From assembly GCA_030049955.1 (NCBI GenBank), contig JASIJX010000042.1:1-12309 (forward strand): a DNA stretch of 12,309 nt. Reading direction: 5' to 3'. Positions 7,350 to 12,013 of this stretch are shown in pieces (positions within the stretch are counted from its first letter, which is position 1; every line of letters begins with the position of its first letter). The translations under genes and the position numbers were made by a program. This DNA comes from Acidobacteriaceae bacterium (GTDB lineage: Bacteria > Acidobacteriota > Terriglobia > Terriglobales > Acidobacteriaceae). The notes under the pieces were generated by a model that searched no databases, was not told the origin of the DNA, and worked only from the letters and a program-made list of their open reading frames with translations.

Positions 7350-7395
7350 CTAAAAACACAAAACCCACCTGCCAGTTTGTCTCCTGGCGGTGGGT
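7350..7395 (-). terminator. Leader terminator (attenuator) before the rhodanese-encapsulin operon
   Basis: On the minus strand, ACCCACCGCCAG (7395-7384) pairs with CTGGC and GGTGGGT (7375-7371 and 7369-7363). This makes a 12-bp stem with one bulged base (7370) and an 8-nt loop, followed by a U-rich tract, TTTTGTGTTTTT (7362-7351). It lies between the Cys-rich leader ORF stop and the rhodanese ribosome binding site. Its 5' arm plus loop (7389-7379) can alternatively pair with leader bases 7454-7444 in an 11-bp helix with one G-U pair, which would prevent the terminator from forming. Confidence 0.85.
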
Positions 7396-7423
7396 CATTT
7401 AAGATAACTTGCTAGGCAATCAG

Positions 7424-7516
7424 CTAGCCAGGCAATCTCCTCGCGCCAGAAGACACACATCCGCAGCACATACAAGGCTGACAACAAATCTGCGTCTTCT
7501 GGGTAAAGCTGCTCAC
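7424..7516 (-). CDS. Cys-rich leader peptide of the encapsulin operon
   Basis: A 30-codon ORF from GTG 7516 to TAG 7424-7426. Its middle reads ICCQPCMCCGC, six Cys codons within 11 codons (7486-7457), and a shorter ATG version starts at 7471. A promoter with TATACT at 7530-7525 puts transcription initiation at or within a few bases of the GTG, so the ORF may be leaderless. The bases encoding residues 5-8 (7502-7494) are perfectly complementary over 9 nt to 7454-7446. The latter segment can instead pair with the 5' side of the downstream terminator. This is the geometry of a trp-type attenuator with Cys as the sensed amino acid. Expected behaviour: a ribosome stalled at the first Cys pair covers segment 1, frees segment 2 and blocks termination. 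This is inference from sequence, with no expression evidence. Confidence 0.75.
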   Translation of the reverse strand: MSSFTQKTQICCQPCMCCGCVSSGARRLPG

Positions 7517-7524
7517 GGTTAATG

Positions 7525-7554
7525 AGTATAAGCGGAACGTTTCGGGCAAATCAA
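7525..7554 (-). promoter_or_regulatory. Promoter of the leader-rhodanese-encapsulin-desulfurase operon
   Basis: The minus strand carries TTGATT at 7554-7549 and TATACT at 7530-7525 with an 18-nt spacer, a 4/6 and 5/6 match to the sigma-70 consensus. Only 8 nt separate the -10 box from the leader GTG at 7516. The cysM leader promoter has the same TATACT, the same 18-nt spacer and the same short gap to its start codon. It is back-to-back with the plus-strand -35 at 7577. Confidence 0.65.
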
Positions 7555-7576
7555 CTACATCTCAATGCAAATGGGG

Positions 7577-7606
7577 TTGACAGGACGTAAGAAGCCGCTC
7601 TAACCT
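7577..7606 (+). promoter_or_regulatory. Probable promoter of the peroxiredoxin-tRNA-Cys unit
   Basis: A perfect TTGACA is at 7577-7582. The best -10 candidate at a suitable distance is TAACCT at 7601-7606 (18-nt spacer, only 3/6 match), so the -10 assignment is weak. Initiation near 7613 would give a 5' leader of roughly 38 nt before the Cys-rich ORF at 7651. Confidence 0.4.
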
Positions 7607-7621
7607 GATAAGGCTTAAGGA

Positions 7622-7639
7622 AGTGCACGAAAGTGCACT
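7622..7639 (+). repeat. Short hairpin with GAAA loop in the leader region
   Basis: AGTGCAC (7622-7628) and GTGCACT (7633-7639) form a 7-bp stem closed by GAAA, a GNRA-type tetraloop. At the DNA level the same bases are an 8-bp direct repeat, AAGTGCAC, recurring every 10 bp (7621 and 7631). It could be a 5'-UTR hairpin or a regulator binding site; I cannot tell which. Confidence 0.45.
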
Positions 7640-7650
7640 GTGACAAAAGA

Positions 7651-7722
7651 ATGGCGAAAGTTCCTTCAACCCGTGCGATAGTGTGCTGCTGTCAGTGCTG
7701 TTCAGCGCGGGTGTGTGTCTAG
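7651..7722 (+). CDS. Poly-Cys leader peptide before peroxiredoxin
   Basis: A 23-codon ORF from ATG 7651 to TAG 7720-7722. It contains VCCCQCC, five Cys codons within six codons (7684-7701), and a sixth Cys codon at 7714-7716. Bases 7669-7676, encoding the residues just before the Cys run, can pair with 7705-7712 just after it (8 bp, one G-U), leaving the Cys codons in the loop. Bases 7707-7713 can alternatively pair over 7 bp with 7757-7763, part of the 5' arm of the terminator at 7752-7787. This repeats, on the other strand and with unrelated bases, the architecture of the encapsulin leader. No strong ribosome binding site is visible. Confidence 0.75.
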   Translation: MAKVPSTRAIVCCCQCCSARVCV

Positions 7723-7751
7723 AGACTCCAGTCGGAATTCGGAAAGTTCTC

Positions 7752-7787
7752 AAAACCACCCGCTGCCGAAACGGCCGGGTGGTTTTT
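7752..7787 (+). terminator. Leader terminator (attenuator) before peroxiredoxin
   Basis: AAAACCACCCG (7752-7762) pairs perfectly with 7776-7786, and an inner GCCG (7765-7768) pairs with CGGC (7772-7775) around an AAA loop. This gives a 15-bp stem with a 2-nt bulge, running into TTTTT (7783-7787) and CATTTC. It lies between the poly-Cys leader stop and the peroxiredoxin ribosome binding site, so it would block that gene unless transcription reads through. Confidence 0.85.
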
Positions 7788-7837
7788 CATTTCAGTCCAA
7801 ATGCAACGAGGGGAACTCCCCAGGAGGTAATTCAACA

Positions 7838-8494
7838 ATGTCGCTCCGCATCAACGATATCGCGCCAGACTTCACCGCCGACACAACCCACGGACCGATT
7901 CACTTTCACGAGTGGATCGGAAATGACTGGGCCGTTCTCTTTTCACACCCCAAAGACTTCACGCCCGTCTGCACCACCGAACTCGGCGCCGTAGCGGGCC
8001 TCGACAGGCAGTTCGCCAAGCGTGGCGTTAAGGTCATCGGGTTGAGCGTCGATCCGATTTCGAGCCACAGCAAATGGTCCGCAGATATTCAGGACGTGGG
8101 CGGATATCCGGTGAACTATCCGCTCATCGGTGATCCGGAACTGAATGTCGCCAAGCTCTACGACATGCTGCCCGCCGATGCAGGCAATAACTCAGAGGGC
8201 CGCACTCCGGCGCAGAACGCTCCGGTGCGCACAGTATTCGTGATCGGACCAGACAAGCGCATCAAGTTGACGTTGGCTTATCCGATGAGCACCGGCCGCA
8301 ACTTCGATGAGATTATCCGCGTCATCGATTCCATCCAACTTACGGCGAAACATCCAGTCTCCACGCCTGCAAACTGGCGCCAGGGCGACGACGTGATCAT
8401 CGCCGGCTCGGTTTCCAACGAGCAGGCAGACAAGATTTTTCCTGGTTATAGAACCGTGAAACCCTACCTGCGGACGGTGGCTCAACCGCAGTAG
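7838..8494 (+). CDS. 1-Cys peroxiredoxin (AhpC/TSA family, Prx6-like)
   Basis: A 218-residue peroxiredoxin that reduces peroxides through a single catalytic cysteine. The motif PKDFTPVCTTE (38-48) contains the PxxxTxxC active site with peroxidatic Cys45. There is no other cysteine in the protein, so no intramolecular resolving Cys exists. The long C-terminal part with WRQGDDVII and FPGYRTVKPYLR is the Prx6-type extension. ATG 7838 is chosen because GGAGG lies 9 nt upstream and because the family begins with the short pattern before APDF. The open frame upstream runs through the terminator hairpin and is not coding. The gene follows a poly-Cys leader and attenuator-like terminator and precedes tRNA-Cys by 48 nt on the same strand. 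A 1-Cys enzyme needs an external thiol, so low-cysteine control would fit a redox role, but this is inference. Confidence 0.95.
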   Translation: MSLRINDIAPDFTADTTHGPIHFHEWIGNDWAVLFSHPKDFTPVCTTELGAVAGLDRQFAKRGVKVIGLSVDPISSHSKWSADIQDVGGYPVNYPLIGDPELNVAKLYDMLPADAGNNSEGRTPAQNAPVRTVFVIGPDKRIKLTLAYPMSTGRNFDEIIRVIDSIQLTAKHPVSTPANWRQGDDVIIAGSVSNEQADKIFPGYRTVKPYLRTVAQPQ

Positions 8495-8511
8495 AAACGC
8501 ATGGTTGCGCT

Positions 8512-8534
8512 CGCCGCACTACGCCAGTGCGGCG
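8512..8534 (+). repeat. Perfect 9-bp hairpin between peroxiredoxin and tRNA-Cys
   Basis: CGCCGCACT (8512-8520) and AGTGCGGCG (8526-8534) form a perfect stem with a 5-nt loop, 17 nt after the peroxiredoxin stop codon. It is followed by GGAAGGTA rather than a T tract, so it is not a standard intrinsic terminator. It could protect the mRNA 3' end or separate mRNA from tRNA during processing. Confidence 0.55.
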
Positions 8535-8542
8535 GGAAGGTA

Positions 8543-8618
8543 GCACCGGTGGCGAAGTGGCTAACGCGCTGGTCTGCAAAACCAGTACTCACGGGTTCAA
8601 TTCCCGTCCGGTGCTCCA
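8543..8618 (+). tRNA. tRNA-Cys (GCA)
   Basis: A complete cloverleaf is visible. The acceptor is GCACCGG (8543-8549) with CCGGTGC (8608-8614). The short D stem GCG/CGC carries loop AAGTGGCTAA. The anticodon stem CTGGT/ACCAG carries loop CTGCAAA, giving anticodon GCA. The T arm is ACGGG-TTCAATT-CCCGT. The discriminator base is T, as expected for tRNA-Cys, and CCA is encoded at 8616-8618. It lies 48 nt after the peroxiredoxin gene on the same strand, with no T-tailed terminator between, so cotranscription and processing are possible. It would be the tRNA decoding the Cys codons in the three leader peptides. Confidence 0.95.
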
Positions 8619-8635
8619 GCCTCGAATCCGGCGCG

Positions 8636-9814
8636 TCAGTACTTTGGCACTTTGGGGTCCACTTGATCGGACCACGCCAGAATGCCGCCGGCTACATTCA
8701 CGACACGAGGATATCCGGCCTGCTGCAGGAACTCCGCAATGCGCTGGCTACGCCCGCCTGCCTTGCAGTGCACGATGATCTCGCGGTTTGCATCGATCTC
8801 CCCGAGCCGCTGCGGCACCTCGTTTTGCGGAATTAGCTTGCCGCCAATGTTTGCAATCTGGTATTCGAAAGGCTCGCGCACATCGAGGATAAATAGGTCT
8901 TCGCCCGCGTCCACGCGCCGTTTCAACTCAGTCACACTGATCTGCGGAATGCCGTTCTTGACTGTGGCTTCCTCTTTTGCCGCGGGCGCGATGCCGCAGA
9001 ACTGCTGATAGTCAATCAGCCTGGTAACCGTAGGGTGCTCACCGCAGACCGGGCACTCGGGATTCTTGCGCAACTTCAGCTCGCGGAATCGCATGTTGAG
9101 CGCGTCGACCAGGAGCAACCGTCCGATCAGCTGCTGACCTTTGCCGAGAATCAGCTTGATGACCTCGGTCGTTTGAATCACGCCAACCAGGCCGGGCAAG
9201 ATCCCAAGCACTCCGCCCTCAGCGCAACTCGGCACAAGGCCAGGCGGAGGCGGTTCCGGGTACAGGCAGCGATAGCACGGACCATCTTCAGTGGCAAACA
9301 CGCTGACCTGACCTTCAAAACGGAAGATCGACCCGTAAGCATTGGGCTTACCCAGCAGCACGCATGCGTCGTTCACCAGATAGCGCGTCGGAAAGTTATC
9401 CGTGCCATCGGCGACGACATCATAGTCTTTCAGAATGTCGAGCGCATTGGCGCTCGAAAGCAGCGTGTCGTGCTTGATAACGTTGAGTACGGGATTGAGT
9501 GCCTTGAGCTTCTCCTCGGCCGAGTCGAGTTTCTTGCGGCCGATATCGGCCGTCGAATGGATGATCTGGCGTTGCAGATTGCTCTCGTCGACCACGTCGA
9601 AGTCAACCAGCCCGAGCGTGCCAACGCCCGCCGCAGCCAGGTACAACGCCAGCGGCGAACCCAATCCTCCCGTACCTACGCAAAGCACGCGCGCAGCTTT
9701 CAGTTTGCGCTGCCCCTCCACACCTACTTCGGGCAGGATCAAGTGGCGCGAGTAGCGCGAGAGATCATCCTTCGTCAGTTCGGGTAATGCTACGGGCTGA
9801 GTTGTCGTCGCCAT
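8636..9814 (-). CDS. moeZ: MoeB/ThiF-type adenylyltransferase fused to rhodanese (MoeZ-like)
   Basis: A 392-residue two-domain protein. Residues 1 to about 270 are an E1-like adenylyltransferase, with the nucleotide loop GTGGLGS (47-53), zinc cysteines in CYRC (180-183) and CPVC (254-257), and Cys197 in the PSCAEGG crossover region. Residues about 292-392 are a rhodanese with active-site Cys350 in HCKAGGRS. Fusions of this type (MoeZ/MoeBR, human MOCS3) adenylate the C-terminal Gly-Gly of a ubiquitin-like sulfur carrier and then convert it to a thiocarboxylate. The likely partner is the carrier encoded 35 bp upstream. The start is ATG 9814, with an AGAGGAT ribosome binding site about 9 nt upstream. 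It is the last gene of the cysM operon and converges on tRNA-Cys with 17 bp between. Use in molybdopterin or thiamine synthesis is also possible. Confidence 0.94.
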   Translation of the reverse strand: MATTTQPVALPELTKDDLSRYSRHLILPEVGVEGQRKLKAARVLCVGTGGLGSPLALYLAAAGVGTLGLVDFDVVDESNLQRQIIHSTADIGRKKLDSAEEKLKALNPVLNVIKHDTLLSSANALDILKDYDVVADGTDNFPTRYLVNDACVLLGKPNAYGSIFRFEGQVSVFATEDGPCYRCLYPEPPPPGLVPSCAEGGVLGILPGLVGVIQTTEVIKLILGKGQQLIGRLLLVDALNMRFRELKLRKNPECPVCGEHPTVTRLIDYQQFCGIAPAAKEEATVKNGIPQISVTELKRRVDAGEDLFILDVREPFEYQIANIGGKLIPQNEVPQRLGEIDANREIIVHCKAGGRSQRIAEFLQQAGYPRVVNVAGGILAWSDQVDPKVPKY

Positions 9815-9849
9815 AATGGTTATCCTCTGCTTTATCGGGTTTGAGCCAA

Positions 9850-10161
9850 CTATCGCCGCCCTCGGCCTATCGTCAGCCTTGCGGAAACCGATCCTCCCGC
9901 AATCGAAGGGATAATCGAAAGCGTATCTCCGGCCGAGACCGCCGTCGCTTCTTTCGCCGGCAGATAGCGTATATCCTCATCATTCAAATACACATTCACA
10001 AATGAACGCAGCTTACCTTCCGCGCTAAACAGGTGCTTGCGCAGGTCCGGAAAGGTCTGCGTCAGCTTGTCCAGAGCGCCTGCAACCGTGGTTGCGTCGA
10101 TTTCGACGCTGTCTTTGCCTCCGGCAAAAGCCCTCAAGGGGGTTGGAATGAAAATCGTCAT
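9850..10161 (-). CDS. cysO: CysO/MoaD/ThiS-type sulfur carrier with C-terminal tail after Gly-Gly
   Basis: A 103-residue ubiquitin-fold sulfur carrier. MTIFIPTPLRAFAGGKDSVE begins like CysO/MoaD proteins, and residues 55-90 hold FVNVYLNDEDIRYL and the C-terminal signature SIIPSIAGG. In carriers of this family the Gly-Gly is normally the very end, where thiocarboxylate forms. Here 13 more residues, SVSARLTIGRGRR, follow before the TAG. The tail would have to be cut off first, and a JAMM protease is encoded immediately upstream. Neighbours cysM, JAMM protease and MoeB-rhodanese match the Mycobacterium mec-cysO-cysM pathway plus its activating enzyme, so CysO is a better guess than MoaD. The start is ATG 10161; an AAAGGAAG stretch lies slightly far upstream. 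Cytoplasmic. Confidence 0.9.
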   Translation of the reverse strand: MTIFIPTPLRAFAGGKDSVEIDATTVAGALDKLTQTFPDLRKHLFSAEGKLRSFVNVYLNDEDIRYLPAKEATAVSAGDTLSIIPSIAGGSVSARLTIGRGRR

Positions 10162-10193
10162 GCAATCTTTTCTTCCTTTCTCTCCTATTTGAT

Positions 10194-10661
10194 TTAACAG
10201 CCCGCGGGCGGCGCCTCGGCGACTTCGATGACATGAATCGTTTCCGTCTCGAAACGCTTGTCTTCCTCGGTCGATCCCGTCAGAACAAAAGAATTCGTCA
10301 CCGCCGCCTTACCCCGCGTGACGGCGGTAATCACATAAGAGCAGCCGATCCAGTGCGCTTCGGCGAAATCTGTCGGCGACCATTGCGCCGGATGATCGGG
10401 GTGGGAGTGATAGAAGCCTCCGATGCTGAATCCCTGGCGCCGCGCCTCCCGCTCGATCTTTACCAGCTCTCCCGGTGAGATGCTGTATCGGTTGTGCGCC
10501 GAATCCGTGCGCGTATTTCCAGCCTCTACCGCGGATTCGATGCGCCAGCCGTCCTCGGTTCCCTGCCCGAGCAAGACGCCGCAGCACTCGTGCGGATAGG
10601 TTCTCTCGCCGTGCGCGCGAATTGCATCGAAAACAGCTCTTGTCACCCGCAGTGTGCTCAT
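10194..10661 (-). CDS. mec: JAMM/MPN metalloprotease, Mec-like
   Basis: A 155-residue prokaryotic JAMM (Mov34/MPN) zinc protease. The motif is complete: Glu25 in YPHECCGVLLG and the His-Ser-His-Pro stretch from His85 with Ser95 and Asp98 (HSHPDHPAQWSPTD). In Mycobacterium, Mec removes cysteine from the CysO-cysteine adduct; related enzymes (for example QbsD) trim residues that follow a carrier's Gly-Gly. Both roles are possible here because the carrier encoded 32 bp downstream has a tail after Gly-Gly. The start ATG 10661 shares ATGA with the cysM stop codon, indicating translational coupling, and GGGAGGAAGG precedes it. The C-terminus ends with PPAGC. No signal peptide is seen, so it is cytoplasmic. 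Confidence 0.93.
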   Translation of the reverse strand: MSTLRVTRAVFDAIRAHGERTYPHECCGVLLGQGTEDGWRIESAVEAGNTRTDSAHNRYSISPGELVKIEREARRQGFSIGGFYHSHPDHPAQWSPTDFAEAHWIGCSYVITAVTRGKAAVTNSFVLTGSTEEDKRFETETIHVIEVAEAPPAGC

Positions 10662-11632
10662 CCTTCCTCCCAGAAGCGGTCGCTGAGATACTTATCTGCC
10701 GAATCGGGCAGCACCGTTACAATCACTGCGCTGCGTCCGGCAGCAGCTTCTTCGCGTGCGATCTGAACACTTGCTACCACCGCCGCTGCTGCCGAGATGC
10801 CGACCAGCAACCCCTGTTCGCGGGCCAGTTGCTTGGCCATTGCATAGGCCGCCTCGGTTTCAACTTCCAGAGCTCGATCGGCAAGCGCGGGATCGTAGAT
10901 CCGCGGCACAATCGAGGTCGCCATGCGCTTCAGGCCTTCGAGGCCGTGGAACGGCGAATCCGGCTGCATGCTGATTGCCTGAATTTCAGGATTCAGTTCC
11001 TTCAGCTTGCGCGTGGTTCCCATGAAGGTTCCGCTGGTGCCAAGTCCCGCTACAAAATGGGTAATGCGGCCTTCAGTCTGCCGCCATATCTCCGGCCCCG
11101 TCGTCTCATAATGAGCGCGCCAGTTCGCATCGTTCGAATACTGGTCCAAATAGCAGAAGCGCTGCGGGTCGTTCCCGGCAAGCTCCCGGGCGCGACGGAT
11201 AGCCCCATCAGAGCTCTGGTCGGGGTCGGTCCACTCCACCTGCGCCCCATATGCCTTCAGAATCCGCTTGCGCTCCGGCGACACGTTCGAGGGCATCGCC
11301 AGCAGTACCGGGATGCCCTGTGCCGCTCCGAGCATGGCGAGCGCAATTCCCGTATTGCCGCTAGTTGCATCAAGCAGCGTCGTACCCGGCCGCAGCCGCC
11401 CCTGCTTTTGCGCCTCACGAACCATGGCCGCAGCCGCGCGGTCTTTCACGCTGCCGCCCGGGTTATGCCATTCCGCTTTGGCCAACAGTTTAACGCTCGC
11501 AAGACCGCGAACTACTGTGTCAAGACGCAGAAGCGGGGTGTTTCCGATGCGCTCAACTAGCGTAGAGCCGAGCTCGATTTTTCCCCGTTCAGTTTTGGTG
11601 AACATTACCGGGCTGAATATCTCTTCTCTCAT
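10658..11632 (-). CDS. cysM: Cysteine synthase, CysM/CysK family
   Basis: A PLP-dependent cysteine synthase of 324 residues from ATG 11632. Motifs are the PLP lysine Lys63 in NPGGSVKDRAA, the substrate loop TSGNTG (90-95), the phosphate loop GTSGT (198-202), and the C-terminal PDSADKYLSDRFW. Catalysis begins at ERIGNTPLLRL, the standard family N-terminus, so ATG 11605 (315 residues) is equally possible; neither start has a good Shine-Dalgarno sequence. The frame remains open to a TTG at 11704 but without homology. The operon with JAMM protease, carrier and MoeB-rhodanese suggests that the sulfur donor is a carrier thiocarboxylate rather than free sulfide, as for mycobacterial CysM. In that enzyme an Arg contacts the phosphate-bearing substrate; the matching place here seems to be Lys235-Arg236, which needs an alignment. 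The stop overlaps the next start by ATGA. A poly-Cys leader precedes the gene. Confidence 0.93.
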   Translation of the reverse strand: MREEIFSPVMFTKTERGKIELGSTLVERIGNTPLLRLDTVVRGLASVKLLAKAEWHNPGGSVKDRAAAAMVREAQKQGRLRPGTTLLDATSGNTGIALAMLGAAQGIPVLLAMPSNVSPERKRILKAYGAQVEWTDPDQSSDGAIRRARELAGNDPQRFCYLDQYSNDANWRAHYETTGPEIWRQTEGRITHFVAGLGTSGTFMGTTRKLKELNPEIQAISMQPDSPFHGLEGLKRMATSIVPRIYDPALADRALEVETEAAYAMAKQLAREQGLLVGISAAAAVVASVQIAREEAAAGRSAVIVTVLPDSADKYLSDRFWEEG

Positions 11633-11725
11633 TGGGATGAATGGGAACAGTTCAAGGAAATGCGTAAGCGCAAACCGTAAAATGTAGAAGCTGGGCCGGT
11701 CCAACTGAGTTCGGCAAAGCAGAGA

Positions 11726-11818
11726 CTAAGGGCGGAAATGCTCGCGCGCCCCATCGCTCAACTCAGCAGGACAAGCCCGCGAGGAGCAACAACAACAACA
11801 TTGGTGCGCCGACTGCAT
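11726..11818 (-). CDS. Poly-Cys leader peptide before cysM
   Basis: A 30-codon ORF from ATG 11818 to TAG 11726-11728, containing HQCCCCCSSRAC: five consecutive Cys codons (TGT TGT TGT TGT TGC, 11800-11786) and a sixth soon after. A good promoter places its -10 box 6 nt before the ATG, so the message is probably leaderless. It ends 93 nt before the cysM ATG at 11632. Pairings are possible: CTCGCG and CGCGAG within the ORF, and GCTGAGTT with AACTCAGT beyond its stop. I see no T-tailed terminator in 11633-11725, so control, if any, could be translational or Rho-dependent. The same frame is open farther upstream to 11986, but that start would lie upstream of the promoter. Confidence 0.72.
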   Translation of the reverse strand: MQSAHQCCCCCSSRACPAELSDGAREHFRP

Positions 11819-11824
11819 GGAATA

Positions 11825-11854
11825 AGTATAAGAAATAGGTTCGAGCAAGGTCAA
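11825..11854 (-). promoter_or_regulatory. Promoter of the leader-cysM-mec-cysO-moeZ operon
   Basis: The minus strand has TTGACC at 11854-11849 (5/6) and TATACT at 11830-11825 (5/6), separated by 18 nt. The leader ATG at 11818 follows the -10 box after only 6 nt, which indicates a transcript starting at or beside the start codon. This nearly repeats the promoter of the encapsulin operon. Confidence 0.7.
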
Positions 11855-12013
11855 TTTCGAGCAGCGCAAGCTGTTTTTTGCCCCTGCGGGATTCCGAGGC
11901 AACGCCGGTCCCCCTTGGCCCCCGTTCTCCTGCCCAATTCCCACTTCAATGGGTTGGCTCCATCGTGCTCGCCTCAAAGATTTCACTTTCCTCGCTTACA
12001 ACAACTCGCAGGA
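11855..12013. other. Stretch without recognisable gene
   Basis: Between the cysM leader promoter and the molybdoenzyme fragment I see no intact gene, RNA or repeat. It may hold further decayed sequence of that molybdoenzyme, because the homology stops abruptly at 12014 and this is where the rest of the gene should lie, but no frame gave a convincing continuation. Confidence 0.4.

Noticed and set aside
7395..7460. Alternative 21-codon ORF MCVFWREEIAWLADC... in another frame of the encapsulin leader, ending right at the terminator.
   Set aside because: It has only two Cys codons, no ribosome binding site, and its start lies inside the better-supported Cys-rich ORF that begins at the predicted transcription start.
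7715..7837. N-terminal extension of 41 residues on the peroxiredoxin (frame open from 7715).
   Set aside because: It runs through the terminator hairpin, lacks similarity to the family, and ATG 7838 has a strong GGAGG site at correct spacing.
9035..9787. Plus-strand 250-codon open frame antisense to MoeB-rhodanese.
   Set aside because: It is a shadow frame of a gene with complete zinc and nucleotide motifs on the other strand.
10475..11560. Long plus-strand open frame of 361 codons antisense to cysM and the JAMM gene.
   Set aside because: It is the shadow of two clearly coding minus-strand genes, and its translation is Arg/Cys/Pro-rich without family similarity.
11786..11800. CAA/TTG trinucleotide run, considered as a simple microsatellite.
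   Set aside because: It is short, and it reads as Cys codons in an ORF with its own promoter; the last codon is TGC, not a pure repeat. The leader interpretation explains it better, though slippage may have helped to make it.
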